64,000 bases of DNA, from contig NZ_VFPS01000008.1 of the NCBI RefSeq assembly GCF_006716815.1, positions 53,637-117,636 on the forward strand. The letters are read 5' to 3'. Made by a program: the position numbers and the translations under genes. This document shows positions 25,411 through 34,511 of this stretch, one piece after another. The notes beneath the pieces were generated by a model. That model searched no databases and was not told the origin of the DNA. It saw nothing but the letters and a program-made list of their open reading frames with translations. Numbering within the stretch: position 1 is the first letter of the stretch; every line of letters begins with the position of its first letter. Source of the DNA: Microbacterium lacticum. Lineage in GTDB: Bacteria > Actinomycetota > Actinomycetes > Actinomycetales > Microbacteriaceae.

Positions 25411-27623
25411 CGGCCACCCACCGCCGCGGTCACCGGCATCTCCACCGCCTCGCCCGATTCGGGCACGAGACGCCAGCCGTCAGCCGCGGGCTCCACCACG
25501 ATGGAATCCGCGGGAGCGCCGTCCGGTCGCACCGGGTCGGCGAAGCGGCGGAATCGGGCATCCAGCTCCCGGTAGGGCGCTGCCGCGCCCGGGACCCCGG
25601 CGCCGTCGTAGACCACGAGCTCGGTCGTCCAGTCTTCGGCGGCGACGTCGACTACCCCGTGCTCGCTGGCATCTCCCTCCGGCGCTCCGCCGCCGGACAC
25701 GCGGATCCGCGCTCCACCGTCTCGGGCGCGGAGCCAGCGGACCGCCTCCTCCCGCGCCTGCGCCGCACCGGTCGACTGAGGTGTCTCCCAGATGCCGAGG
25801 ATCCGACCGATCGCCCCGACCACGGGTGCAAGTCCGTCGGGCCCGAGTCCGGATTCATCGGCGGTCAGCACGAGCACGCGCGTGCCCTTCGGGCCGTCGA
25901 GCATGAAGGCCTGCAGGCAACCCGCATGCGGGTCGTGCCGTGCGAGCAGTCGTGCGGTGAGCGTGCGCACCTGCTGCGGCCACTCCTCGCTCGACGACCG
26001 GGCGAGGTCGAGCCGCTTCACCCACGCCCTTCCCGCCGGCACGCGCTCGAACTCCGGCGGCTCGCTCGCCGTCCACTGCAGGCGCGCCGCGGGCACCTCG
26101 CTCGCGGCTGCGGCGACCGCCACGGCGATCCGCCCGGCCGCGATGCCCCACGGGATGTCGAGAGCAACGGCTCTGGCTCGAGGACGATCGGCCCCGGCCA
26201 GCGCCAGGGCGCGGGTCGGCTCCAGGAAGCCGACGGGCGTCGGGGTCGCCTCCGGCTCCATCGGCACCGCGTCGAAGCGCGAGTCCGACATCCTCGGCAG
26301 GCTGCGGAACTCCAGCGCACCGCCGATCCGGGGCACCGCGGAGAGCGGCACCCAGCGCGACGGCAGGATCCGCGGGACGGAGCCGAGCGCGTTCTGCTCC
26401 GCCCACGCGCGCACCTCGTCGATCGAGGTGCCGTTCGTGACCACGTAGGCGATCATGCGCGCCGCGAGGATCTCCCTCGTCACCGGCTGCTCGTAGCCGA
26501 TCCTGTCGAGGAGCGTGGTGACCCTCCGGTTCACCGTCGGGTCGACCAGCTCCTCGTCGGCCACGCTCTTGGTGAGATGCCCGAGCCGCACCTCCCACCG
26601 GGTGGGCGCCTCGTAGTTGTGGTAGCCGCGCTCCAGCTTGTGCACGAAGACGCCGACGTCGTTGATGAGGCAGTTCGAGCTGCAGAACCCGGTGTCGGCA
26701 GGCTGCGACCAGGACGGATGCTCCGCGAGGAAGCGGCGGATGTCCTCCTTGGTGACCTCGCTGTAGCGGAAGAAGTCCACGACCTTCACACGGTCGCCGA
26801 TGTAGTTCTCGCCGCCGCGGTGCAGCAGATGGTAGACCTGCCGCCCGGAGTCGAGGTCGGCGTCGATGCGCTCGGGATCGTAGATGCCGTTGCGGTAGAA
26901 CCAGGAGAGCCGCTCGTCGATGATCTGACCGCGGGAGAGGCCGGTCACGATGCTCGGGATGCCGTGCTCCGCGGCCACCTGATGCCCGATCTCCAGCAGC
27001 GACCGGAAGCAGCCGTTGCAGACACTCTTGTGCTCGTGGAGGCTCTCGAGGAAGATCTTCGGCTGGTCGGCCCGGGTGAGGGTGACGTGCGGCACGCCGA
27101 GCTCCTGCGTGATCTCCTCGACGTTGCGCAGAGCCGTCTTCGAGATGAACCCGTTGTCGAACGTGTAGGTCATGACCTTGAGCCCGAGCTCGAGCAGCTG
27201 GAACAGCACGTACGTGCTGTCCTTACCTCCGCTGTAGAGCAGCAGGCAGTCGAACTCACCGTCGGCCTCGGCCGCACGCTTCCTGATCAGCTCGCCGAAC
27301 GCGTCGGGCCGGCCGAAGTACCGCAGGATCTGGTCGCGGTTCTCCTCGTAGTCGCGGCACAGGCTGCAGACGAGCTGATCGTCGAAGTCGAGGCCGGGGA
27401 ACACGCTGGCTATCCCGCACCGGGCGCACTTGGTGACCCGCTCGTCCCGGGTGAAGCCGGTGACGACCACCGCGGCATCCTCGACGGCCGGATGCTCGAG
27501 AAGCCATGTCTCGGCGTCGCGCTCGATGAGGTGCGCCTGCTGCGCCGTCAGCGCGGCGACGTCGGGGAGGGAGCTGAGGTCGAGCGGCTGCGCCGCGGAT
27601 CCGGGGATCGCCAGGTTCGACAT
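25407..27623 (-). CDS. PP-loop ATPase inserted in an adenylation-type subdomain, with a degenerate condensation-like tail
   Basis: This encodes 738 residues. Residues ~34-56 (ETWLLEHPAVEDAAVVV) look like the C-terminal subdomain of an adenylation enzyme. Then follow a zinc-type knuckle (CARCG near 66 and CSLCRDYE), a PP-loop ATP-pyrophosphatase core (LLLYSGGKDSTYVL near 133), and further Cys pairs (CNGCFRS near 202, CSSNC near 315). These features match the N-acetyl-sugar amidotransferase/TtcA-like group. After it, IAYVVTNGTSIDEVRAW and LPSRWVPLSAVPRIGGALEF again resemble the end of an adenylation domain, without the catalytic Lys. The last ~300 residues resemble the N-lobe of a condensation domain lacking HHxxxDG. 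It may use ATP to put sulfur or nitrogen on an amide or acid (thioamide, amidine). ATGA overlap joins it to the next gene. Confidence 0.65.
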   Translation of the reverse strand: MSNLAIPGSAAQPLDLSSLPDVAALTAQQAHLIERDAETWLLEHPAVEDAAVVVTGFTRDERVTKCARCGIASVFPGLDFDDQLVCSLCRDYEENRDQILRYFGRPDAFGELIRKRAAEADGEFDCLLLYSGGKDSTYVLFQLLELGLKVMTYTFDNGFISKTALRNVEEITQELGVPHVTLTRADQPKIFLESLHEHKSVCNGCFRSLLEIGHQVAAEHGIPSIVTGLSRGQIIDERLSWFYRNGIYDPERIDADLDSGRQVYHLLHRGGENYIGDRVKVVDFFRYSEVTKEDIRRFLAEHPSWSQPADTGFCSSNCLINDVGVFVHKLERGYHNYEAPTRWEVRLGHLTKSVADEELVDPTVNRRVTTLLDRIGYEQPVTREILAARMIAYVVTNGTSIDEVRAWAEQNALGSVPRILPSRWVPLSAVPRIGGALEFRSLPRMSDSRFDAVPMEPEATPTPVGFLEPTRALALAGADRPRARAVALDIPWGIAAGRIAVAVAAAASEVPAARLQWTASEPPEFERVPAGRAWVKRLDLARSSSEEWPQQVRTLTARLLARHDPHAGCLQAFMLDGPKGTRVLVLTADESGLGPDGLAPVVGAIGRILGIWETPQSTGAAQAREEAVRWLRARDGGARIRVSGGGAPEGDASEHGVVDVAAEDWTTELVVYDGAGVPGAAAPYRELDARFRRFADPVRPDGAPADSIVVEPAADGWRLVPESGEAVEMPVTAAVGGR

Positions 27624-27624
27624 G

Positions 27625-29538
27625 TCATGCCTCGATTCCGGATGAGGTGCGGTCGTCCAGCAGCTCGCTGAGCAGCGAATCGTCGCTGCTAAGGTCGGCC
27701 ATCATCTCGTCCTCGACGAGCTCCGCGAGCGCCTCGATCGTCGGTCGCTTCAGGAAGTCGCCGAGCTGCACCTGCGCTCCGAGCTCGTCGTTCAGCAGCG
27801 ACAGCAGTCGCATGACCAGCAGGGAGTGTCCGCCTACCTCGAAGAAGTCGTCGGTCACGCCGACGTCGATCGCGGTCGGGAGCACACGCTGCCACAGCCC
27901 CAGCACGATCTCCTCCGTCGGCGTGCGCGGCGAGACCGCCGGTCCGGTCCGGGTGGCCACCGGCTCCGGCAGAGCGGTCCGGTCGACCTTGCCCGAGATC
28001 GTCCTCGGCAGCGCGTCGACTGGCGTGAGGACGGCAGGCAGAGCCTGTTCCGGCAGCCGGCGGGCGAGGAAGCTCCGCACGACGGCGGGGTCGAGCTTCC
28101 TATCGGGAACGACGTAGGCGGCGAGATAGGTGTCCTCCCGATCGCCTCCCTGCGTCGGCCACGCCATCACGGCCGCTTCGCGGACGCCGGGTGCCTGGGC
28201 GAACAGCCCCTCGACCTCGTCGAGCTCGATCCGCACGCCGGCGCGTTTCACCTGCCGGTCGGTGCGTCCGAGGAACTCCAGCTCGCCCTCCGGGGACCGC
28301 CGGGCTCTGTCGCCCGTGCGGTACACGACGTCCTCCGGGTCGTCTCGCAGCGGGTTGGGGACGAACCTCTCCTTCGTCTCGTTCGGCGCGTTGTAGTAGC
28401 CGAGCGACATGTACGGGGTTCTGATGACGAGCTCGCCCGCCAGCCCGTCCGCGACGGGACGCCCGGCCTCGTTGAGCAGGACGACGCCGACACCGGGCAT
28501 CGGCGCGCCGATCGGCACGCTCGCCCGCGTCGCATCCCGCTCGTCGACCAGGTGGAAGAGCTTCGTCATCGTCGTCTCCGACGGTCCGTAGAGGTTGATG
28601 AGCCGGGCGTGGACGCCCGGCAGAGCCTGCCAGCGTGCGACCAGCTCCGGGCGGAGGACCTCCCCCGAGAGCAGCACCCACTCGAGCGCCGGCAGGTCCG
28701 TGGCCGAGCGCTCCGCCGCATCGACGAGCGTCGCGAACAGCGATGGCACCATGTGGGTCACGCGGATCTCCTGCGCCGCGATCCAGGTGAGCAGGGCACT
28801 CGCATCCTGCCGCTCGGACGCCGTGGGGATCACCGCCGACCCACCGCTCGTGAGCGGCAGGAACGCGTCGCGGAGGAAGGCGTCGAACGCCGGGCTGGTG
28901 AGCACCGAGACCCTCGTGCCCTCGCCCGCTCCGGTGCGCTCGCGCTCCCAGTCGAGGAAGTGGGTGATGCCGGTGTGCCGTCCCACGATGCCCTTCGGAG
29001 TTCCCGTCGAACCCGATGTGAAGGTCAGGTAGGCGGGGTCGTCCGCGTCGATGCGGACCGCCGGAGTCTGCCCGGCATCGTCGACGATCTCGGCGAAGGA
29101 GATACGCCCCGGCACCGAGTAGCGCTCGTCGAGCTGCACCTCGACGTCGTCGGGCAGAGTGCCTTCGAGGATCCACTCGGGCGAGATGACGAACAGCCGC
29201 TGCAGCACCTGTTCGAACGGGGCCGTCGCATCGAGCGGTGCCGGCACCGCTCCGATGCTCCAGGCTCCGAGCATCGCGGCGACGACCTCGGCGGGACGGG
29301 ACGACAGGATCGGGACGATCGTGCCCCGCCCGATGCCCCGCTGCCGCAGACCCGCCGCGACCGCTCCGGCGCGTTCGGCGAGCGCCGAGTAGCTGGTGAT
29401 CCCGTCCGCCTCGATCAGGGCAGGCGTCGCCGGGGCGCGCTCCGCGGTGAGGAAGAACGCGGCGTGTGTCGGTACGAAGGCGGTGGTCATCATTGGCTTC
29501 CTCTGCGCTTGCTCCTGGATGTTCATGGCTTTGTTCAT
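27625..29538 (-). CDS. NRPS protein, A-PCP
   Basis: This encodes 637 residues. The ATG at 29538 follows GAGGAGA by eight bases and is preferred to the internal ATGs. The adenylation domain has FTSGSTGTPKG near 178, A4 TSPAFDAFLRDAF, A5 NLYGPSETT, A7 YRTGDRA and A10 ISGKVDR. Specificity positions read by eye are D-A-R-H-L-S-L-M-T-K, not assignable by me. Arg at position 239 followed by Asp is shared with the C-A-PCP protein at 8710-11958. The carrier site is FEVGGHSLLV near 571. Lacking a condensation domain, it can start a chain or hand its residue to one of the free condensation proteins encoded upstream. Confidence 0.87.
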   Translation of the reverse strand: MNKAMNIQEQAQRKPMMTTAFVPTHAAFFLTAERAPATPALIEADGITSYSALAERAGAVAAGLRQRGIGRGTIVPILSSRPAEVVAAMLGAWSIGAVPAPLDATAPFEQVLQRLFVISPEWILEGTLPDDVEVQLDERYSVPGRISFAEIVDDAGQTPAVRIDADDPAYLTFTSGSTGTPKGIVGRHTGITHFLDWERERTGAGEGTRVSVLTSPAFDAFLRDAFLPLTSGGSAVIPTASERQDASALLTWIAAQEIRVTHMVPSLFATLVDAAERSATDLPALEWVLLSGEVLRPELVARWQALPGVHARLINLYGPSETTMTKLFHLVDERDATRASVPIGAPMPGVGVVLLNEAGRPVADGLAGELVIRTPYMSLGYYNAPNETKERFVPNPLRDDPEDVVYRTGDRARRSPEGELEFLGRTDRQVKRAGVRIELDEVEGLFAQAPGVREAAVMAWPTQGGDREDTYLAAYVVPDRKLDPAVVRSFLARRLPEQALPAVLTPVDALPRTISGKVDRTALPEPVATRTGPAVSPRTPTEEIVLGLWQRVLPTAIDVGVTDDFFEVGGHSLLVMRLLSLLNDELGAQVQLGDFLKRPTIEALAELVEDEMMADLSSDDSLLSELLDDRTSSGIEA

Positions 29539-29555
29539 TCGCTGATCTCCTCGGT

Positions 29556-31424
29556 TCAGGACGTGCTCGGCGGTGTGGCGCCGAACTCGTCCATCAGAAG
29601 TCCTGTCGTGAGCACGATCATCAGCAGGTCGTCGCTCGTGTGCGGATGCAGCTGGGCATCGGGTTCCGTGGCCGCTGCCTGCAGCGCCGACACGACGTCC
29701 GGGTCGAACACCGCCTGCCTGCGGATGCGCTCCGGCGAGAGGAGATCGCCGATGAGCTCGCCGCCGGTGCGGAGCAGAGCGGGCGACGAGGGTGCACGGA
29801 AGCCGTACTTCTCGCGGCGGAGGATGCGCTCGGGCACGAGCCCCTGCGCGATGCGCTTGACCATGTGCTTCTCACCGAGCGGACCGACCATGAGACCGGG
29901 GTGCAGGCGGGTGGCGAAATCGACAACCTCGCGGTCGAGGAACGGATAGCGCGCTTCCACCGATCGCGACATCGCCATGCGATCGCCGTGGTCGCCGAGC
30001 AGATGATCGGCCATTCTGAGCTTCAGATCGAGGTAGGAGCGCTGGTGCAGCCGGTGCCGGCCCCGCAGTCTCGTCCCGTCCACGAGCGGCTCCGGCACGT
30101 GATCGACATGCTCGCGGAGGTGTTCCGCGTAGAGATCTCTGCGGAAGTTCCGCCACATCACGTAGTTGCGCTCGTACCCGACGTCGGCGTCGCCGAAGAG
30201 CTGCTCGCGGAGTTCCAGCTCGGCCTGCTCCGCCGCGGCGCCCAGACGCTGTCGCACGCCGCCGAGCGCGTCCATCCGGTATCCCGGATAGCCGCCGAAC
30301 AGCTCGTCGGAGCCCTCACCGGTCAGCACGACGACGTGTCCCGACTGCCGCGCGGTCTCGGCGAGCAGCACGGAGCAGACGTTGTAGCTCTCTTTGACCG
30401 GCACCTCGGCGGAGCGCACCATGGCGGTGAGACCGTCGAGGATGTCCGATTCGGTCACGAGACGCTCGTGGTGACGCCCGCGGGTGCGGGTCACCATCTC
30501 CCGCTGGAACTCCGACTCGTCGAGGTCGGCACCGCTGAATGCGACGGACATCGTCTCGGTGCGCGTGGGCATGGCGCCGGCGGCGACGGCCGTGATGAGA
30601 GAGGAGTCGAGCCCGCCGCTCAGATAGCAGCCCACGCGCACGTCGGCGAGAGTGCGGCGTCGCACTGCGGCGTCGAAGCGGGCGGAGAGATCGTCGACGA
30701 GGGGCTGATCGTCGTCCGGAACAGGACCGAGGTCTTCTTCGAGCGGGTACTCGAGGTCCCAGTAGGTGCGCTCGTCGACCACGCCCCGCCGACACCGGAC
30801 GAGGCCTCCTGGTCGCACCGCCCGCACCCGCAGGAATGCCGTCCGAGGACTCACGATCCCGGGGAAGGTCATCGCCTGATCGACGCCGAGGAGATCGATC
30901 TCCCGAGGCACCCCCTCGTGCGCGAGCACAGTCTTGGCCTCGGAGCCGAAGACGATGTCGGAATCCAGCACCGCGTAGTGCAGCGGCAGGATCCCGAGCT
31001 GGTCCCGCGCGAGCACCAGCTGCTCGGAACGGCCGTCGTGGACAGCCACGGCGAACTGTCCGTTGAGCAGGGCGAAGGCGTCCTCGCCGTGCTCCTCGTA
31101 GAGGTGGGGGATGATCTCGGTGTCGACCTCGGTGCGGAATCGATGGCCGCGACGGATGAGATCCTCTCGCAGCTCGCGCCAGTTGAAGATCTCGCCGTTG
31201 CAGATCGATGTGATCGATCCGTCCTCACTGGTGAACGGGTCGGCGGATGCCGCGAGATCGTTGATGCTCAGCCGCCGGAAGGCGAACCCGACACCGGGTC
31301 CGACCCAGATCGAGCCGTCATCGGGTCCGCGATGACGCATCGCCTCTGCCATGCGCTCGAGCAGCGCCGGCGCGTCGCCGCGCAGCCGCCCCGTTCGCGT
31401 CATGATCCCCCCGATCCCGCACAT
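29556..31424 (-). CDS. asnB: glutamine-hydrolysing asparagine synthetase-like protein
   Basis: This 622-residue protein starts MCGIGG, so Cys2 is the glutaminase nucleophile of the class II amidotransferase domain (RHRGPDDG and NGEIFNW follow). The synthetase domain has the PP-loop CYLSGGLDSSL and LTGEGSDELFGGYPGY. The start at 31424 is fixed by this family-typical N-terminus and lies one base after the upstream stop. Family enzymes amidate Asp or other carboxylates with ammonia from Gln. In NRPS operons they often make an amide on a precursor or the finished peptide; the actual substrate is unknown. It is transcribed between a condensation gene and the A-PCP gene. Confidence 0.88.
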   Translation of the reverse strand: MCGIGGIMTRTGRLRGDAPALLERMAEAMRHRGPDDGSIWVGPGVGFAFRRLSINDLAASADPFTSEDGSITSICNGEIFNWRELREDLIRRGHRFRTEVDTEIIPHLYEEHGEDAFALLNGQFAVAVHDGRSEQLVLARDQLGILPLHYAVLDSDIVFGSEAKTVLAHEGVPREIDLLGVDQAMTFPGIVSPRTAFLRVRAVRPGGLVRCRRGVVDERTYWDLEYPLEEDLGPVPDDDQPLVDDLSARFDAAVRRRTLADVRVGCYLSGGLDSSLITAVAAGAMPTRTETMSVAFSGADLDESEFQREMVTRTRGRHHERLVTESDILDGLTAMVRSAEVPVKESYNVCSVLLAETARQSGHVVVLTGEGSDELFGGYPGYRMDALGGVRQRLGAAAEQAELELREQLFGDADVGYERNYVMWRNFRRDLYAEHLREHVDHVPEPLVDGTRLRGRHRLHQRSYLDLKLRMADHLLGDHGDRMAMSRSVEARYPFLDREVVDFATRLHPGLMVGPLGEKHMVKRIAQGLVPERILRREKYGFRAPSSPALLRTGGELIGDLLSPERIRRQAVFDPDVVSALQAAATEPDAQLHPHTSDDLLMIVLTTGLLMDEFGATPPSTS

Positions 31425-31425
31425 G

Positions 31426-32799
31426 TCAGGTCTCCCACACCTCGTCGAGGTCTGCAGAGAACCCGCCGTCATCGGCGCCCCCGTTGCCGAGAGCCGCGAT
31501 CGGGCCCTCCGGATCGGCGACGGCATCGTGCACGACGGCCTGCCAGTGCGCGTGCATCGCCTCCGCGCGCTGTCTCGTGAAGATGGCGGTGCTGTACTCC
31601 AGGAAGCCGAGGAACCGGCCGTCGCGCTGGGTGAGATCGAGCCGCAGATCGAAGATGGCCGTCGGCCGGGCGTCGGGCAGCACCTCGTAGCTGAGCCCGC
31701 CGTCGCCCTCCGGCCGTGGCCGCCGCGGCACGTTCTGGAGTGCGAACATCACCTGGAACAGCGGGTTGGCCGCCGAGCGCGGCGGCGCGATCGATCGGAC
31801 GAGCATGCCGAAGGGCAGTTCCCGGTGCCGGAACCCGCCGAGCACTCCGGCCTTCACGGCGTCGTGCACTTCGCGGAACGTCGCGCTCGCGTCCACGGAG
31901 CAACGCAGGGCGAGGGTGTCGGCGTAGTAGCCGACCACCCCGTCGTCCTCCCGCCGGTTGCGATTGGCCACCGGGCAGCCGACGACGACGTCGGCGTCAC
32001 CGCTCTGCTGGGAGAGCGATATCGCGAAGCACGTGAGAAGGACGATGAAAGGCGTGCTGCGCCATTTCTTTGCAATTCCGATGATTCTCTCGGACACGGA
32101 CTCGTCAAGGGCGCAATCCACTCGATCACCGTCGTGACGCCCCGTTTCGGGTCGTCGGAAGTCGTGGGGGAGTGCAATCTCCGCCGGTGCATTTTGCAGG
32201 TGATTGCGCCAATATCCGACCAATGTGTCCAGGTGATCGCCCTGCAATCGCTCACGCTGCCGAAGGGAATGCTCCAGATATGTCGGCGGGGCGAGTTCCG
32301 TGCTCGCCTCTGCTCCGGAATCCGGAGCGGCGATGGCACCGAGCAGTTGCGAGAAGAGGACCTCCATCGACCATCCGTCGCAAGCGATGTGGTGGAGCAC
32401 GACCACGAGGTACGCGCGCTCGGGATGCCAGCGCAGCACCGACACCCTGATCGGTCCGGTCGCGAGATCGAAGGGCAGGGAGGAGAGCTCCGTCGCGAGC
32501 GCCGCGGCGGCCTTCTCATCCACCACCTCCCGCACGTCGATGTCGATGTCGGTGCGATCCGTCACTCGCTGCACCGCTCCGCCGTCCGCCGCCACGATCT
32601 CGGTGCGCAGGACCGCCTGCGACGTGACGACGCCGCGCACCGCGTTCCGCAGGACGTCGATGTCGAGCAGTCCGCGCACCCGGGACACGACCGGGACGTT
32701 GTAGAACGCGCTCTCCGGATCCATCCCGGCCAGGAACCACAGCTGCTCCTGGGTGAGCGAGAGCGGTCCGCTCGCGAGGATCCGCGAAGACGCGCTCAT
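31426..32799 (-). CDS. free-standing NRPS condensation domain
   Basis: This is a 457-residue single condensation domain. LTQEQLWFLAGMDPES marks the N-terminus and VVLHHIACDGWSM gives a fully canonical HHxxxDG active site near residue 138. DADVVVGCPVANRNRRE, the DFRRP/latch region and NPLFQVMFALQN are also present. It is joined to the preceding condensation gene by an ATGA overlap. The central part (about 32030-32330) is visibly less GC-rich than its surroundings, which may reflect a different origin of that block. It probably acts in trans with the free carrier at 34097-34405 and the A-PCP protein. Confidence 0.85.
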   Translation of the reverse strand: MSASSRILASGPLSLTQEQLWFLAGMDPESAFYNVPVVSRVRGLLDIDVLRNAVRGVVTSQAVLRTEIVAADGGAVQRVTDRTDIDIDVREVVDEKAAAALATELSSLPFDLATGPIRVSVLRWHPERAYLVVVLHHIACDGWSMEVLFSQLLGAIAAPDSGAEASTELAPPTYLEHSLRQRERLQGDHLDTLVGYWRNHLQNAPAEIALPHDFRRPETGRHDGDRVDCALDESVSERIIGIAKKWRSTPFIVLLTCFAISLSQQSGDADVVVGCPVANRNRREDDGVVGYYADTLALRCSVDASATFREVHDAVKAGVLGGFRHRELPFGMLVRSIAPPRSAANPLFQVMFALQNVPRRPRPEGDGGLSYEVLPDARPTAIFDLRLDLTQRDGRFLGFLEYSTAIFTRQRAEAMHAHWQAVVHDAVADPEGPIAALGNGGADDGGFSADLDEVWET

Positions 32800-34082
32800 G
32801 CGAGCACCTCCTCGACCATGGTCGACAGCACCGTGTCGGGACGGTCGAGCGCCACCGCGCAGAACTCCTCGGCGCGGGCGGCCGCGGCATCGAGGGCCGC
32901 GCGCTCGACGGCCGGAGTGGCGTATACGCTCGCCTGCAGCATCCCGCCCACGACGTAGAAGCTCAGCTCCAGCGGGAAGGACATGTCGGGCGCGCGCTCG
33001 ACCGGCGCCGCGTGCAGACCGAGGAAGCGCGGGGCGAGCTCGTCGTGCGGCGTGTAGGTCATCATCGCGTCGACCGCAAGGGTGCGCCGTCCGGTCAGCG
33101 CGGCGTGCCGCCGCTCGACGTCGCCGAAAGCCGCATGCCGGGCGCGCAGCAGGGTCGTCGAGGCGTTTCCGGACGCGGAGACGAGGTCGCCGACGGTCGC
33201 CTCCCCGACAGGCAGCCGGTACGGCACGGCGTTCACGAACATCCCGCAGACGTCGTCGTAGTCCGGTCCCGGCCGGTCCGTGACCCGGCAGGAGACCAGT
33301 GGTGCCGGCGATCTGAGCGCCGCGGCGGCCGCCACCGAGCTCGCCGCCATCAACACGGCCAGGGGGCTCACGCCCGCCTCGGTGCGGCAGCGGCGCGCCC
33401 ACGCGGCGGGGTCCGCGGCGACCGCGAAGGACCTGCCCTCGGTCGATCCCGCGACGGTGACGGCGTTCCGGTGCACGGGGTCGACGGGGTCGGGGCCCTC
33501 GGCGACGGCAGCGGAGACGGCGTCGCAGCGGCGGGCGTAGTCATCGCTCGACTCGAGCCCCGACCGCCACGCCAGGTAGTCGGCGACGGTGCGCTCCGGC
33601 GACGGCGGGAGCGCACCGACGCCGAGCTCGACGGCATAGGCCTGCGCGATCTGCGGCAGCAGGACCCGCCGCCAGGAGTGCGCATCGGTGACCAGGTGAT
33701 GCGTCACCACGATCAGCCGATGCCAGTGCGGACCGAACCGCACGATCCTGGCGCGTTGGCAGTCGCCCGTCGCGAGGTCCACCGGCGCAATGCCATAGCC
33801 GCACTCGGTGCGCCCGTCGGCATCCACCACGTCGACGTCGAGCTCGCCTCCGGCACCCGGCTCCTGGAACGGCAGCCCGGCCTGGACGCCGACCAGGGTC
33901 CGCAGGGCGGGATGACGCTTATGCACCGCGCGCAGCGCGGCCATGAGCGCCGGCACCACGAGCAATCCGTGAAGGTCGACCATCTCGGTCACGGTGTACT
34001 GTCCGCCGGCGCGGCGCTCTTGCCACCACAGCCCGAACTGCGCGGGGCTGAGCGGCAGCCTGGCACCGGTATCCATCGTCAT
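32796..34082 (-). CDS. free-standing NRPS condensation-like domain with altered active site
   Basis: This 428-residue condensation-fold protein starts at 34082; an ATG two codons later is possible. The motif reads THHLVTDAHSW: both His and the Asp are kept, and Gly is replaced by Ala. LSPAQFGLWWQE and GMFVNAVPYRLPV are typical condensation landmarks. It is encoded directly beside a second condensation protein (31426-32799), so the two may form different bonds or one may be an epimerisation, cyclisation or modifying relative. The sequence alone does not decide. A 14-bp gap separates it from the carrier protein gene. Confidence 0.75.
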   Translation of the reverse strand: MTMDTGARLPLSPAQFGLWWQERRAGGQYTVTEMVDLHGLLVVPALMAALRAVHKRHPALRTLVGVQAGLPFQEPGAGGELDVDVVDADGRTECGYGIAPVDLATGDCQRARIVRFGPHWHRLIVVTHHLVTDAHSWRRVLLPQIAQAYAVELGVGALPPSPERTVADYLAWRSGLESSDDYARRCDAVSAAVAEGPDPVDPVHRNAVTVAGSTEGRSFAVAADPAAWARRCRTEAGVSPLAVLMAASSVAAAAALRSPAPLVSCRVTDRPGPDYDDVCGMFVNAVPYRLPVGEATVGDLVSASGNASTTLLRARHAAFGDVERRHAALTGRRTLAVDAMMTYTPHDELAPRFLGLHAAPVERAPDMSFPLELSFYVVGGMLQASVYATPAVERAALDAAAARAEEFCAVALDRPDTVLSTMVEEVLA

Positions 34083-34096
34083 AGCGGGGCCCGGCG

Positions 34097-34405
34097 TCAG
34101 GACGCGTTCGCCTGCGATTCCGAGATCACTACTCGCTCTTCCTGCAGGATCCGCGCCTGAGCGACGCAGAAAGGCTGCTGGAAGAGATCCTCCACCAGAC
34201 GCCCTTCGATCTCGAAGCTTCTCTCCTTCGAGGCAGCATCGCTATGTTCGATCAGGCCGCCGATCACCTGCAGCGCAAGGAGCGAGTAGCCGCCGATATC
34301 GAAGAAATCGGACGTTTCCGGATCAATGCTCGAAGCGTCGATCCCCAATGCCCTCGACCAGGCTTCCCTGACTGCTGCAACAAGTTCTGGATCAATTTCA
34401 GACAT
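34097..34405 (-). CDS. free-standing peptidyl carrier protein
   Basis: This encodes 102 residues. The phosphopantetheine site is the Ser of FDIGGYSLLAL (GGYS instead of GGHS or GGDS). It ends in an extended tail after the usual fourth helix. Base composition is clearly lower in GC than the flanking genes. It lies upstream of two free condensation domains, AsnB and an A-PCP protein, which are its likely partners; the free A domain at 4456-6009 is another candidate loader. Confidence 0.82.
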   Translation of the reverse strand: MSEIDPELVAAVREAWSRALGIDASSIDPETSDFFDIGGYSLLALQVIGGLIEHSDAASKERSFEIEGRLVEDLFQQPFCVAQARILQEERVVISESQANAS

Positions 34406-34511
34406 GACCTTTGTTCCCCCGGATTCGTCAACGTATCAGATCGTGCCAGGCATCGCACCCACTCGAGCGAATGTTCACGAGCTTTTTTGGACCTGGCGCA
34501 ACATCTCGGTA
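34406..34511 (-). promoter_or_regulatory. low-GC intergenic gap, possible internal promoter or terminator
   Basis: At 106 bp this is the largest gap inside the operon. It is AT-richer than its surroundings and contains a run of six T on the plus strand (near 34482), that is, A on the transcribed strand's coding sense. No clear -35/-10 pair or strong hairpin was found. It divides the operon into an upstream tailoring part and a downstream peptide-assembly part, so it is the most likely place for an internal promoter. Confidence 0.25.
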
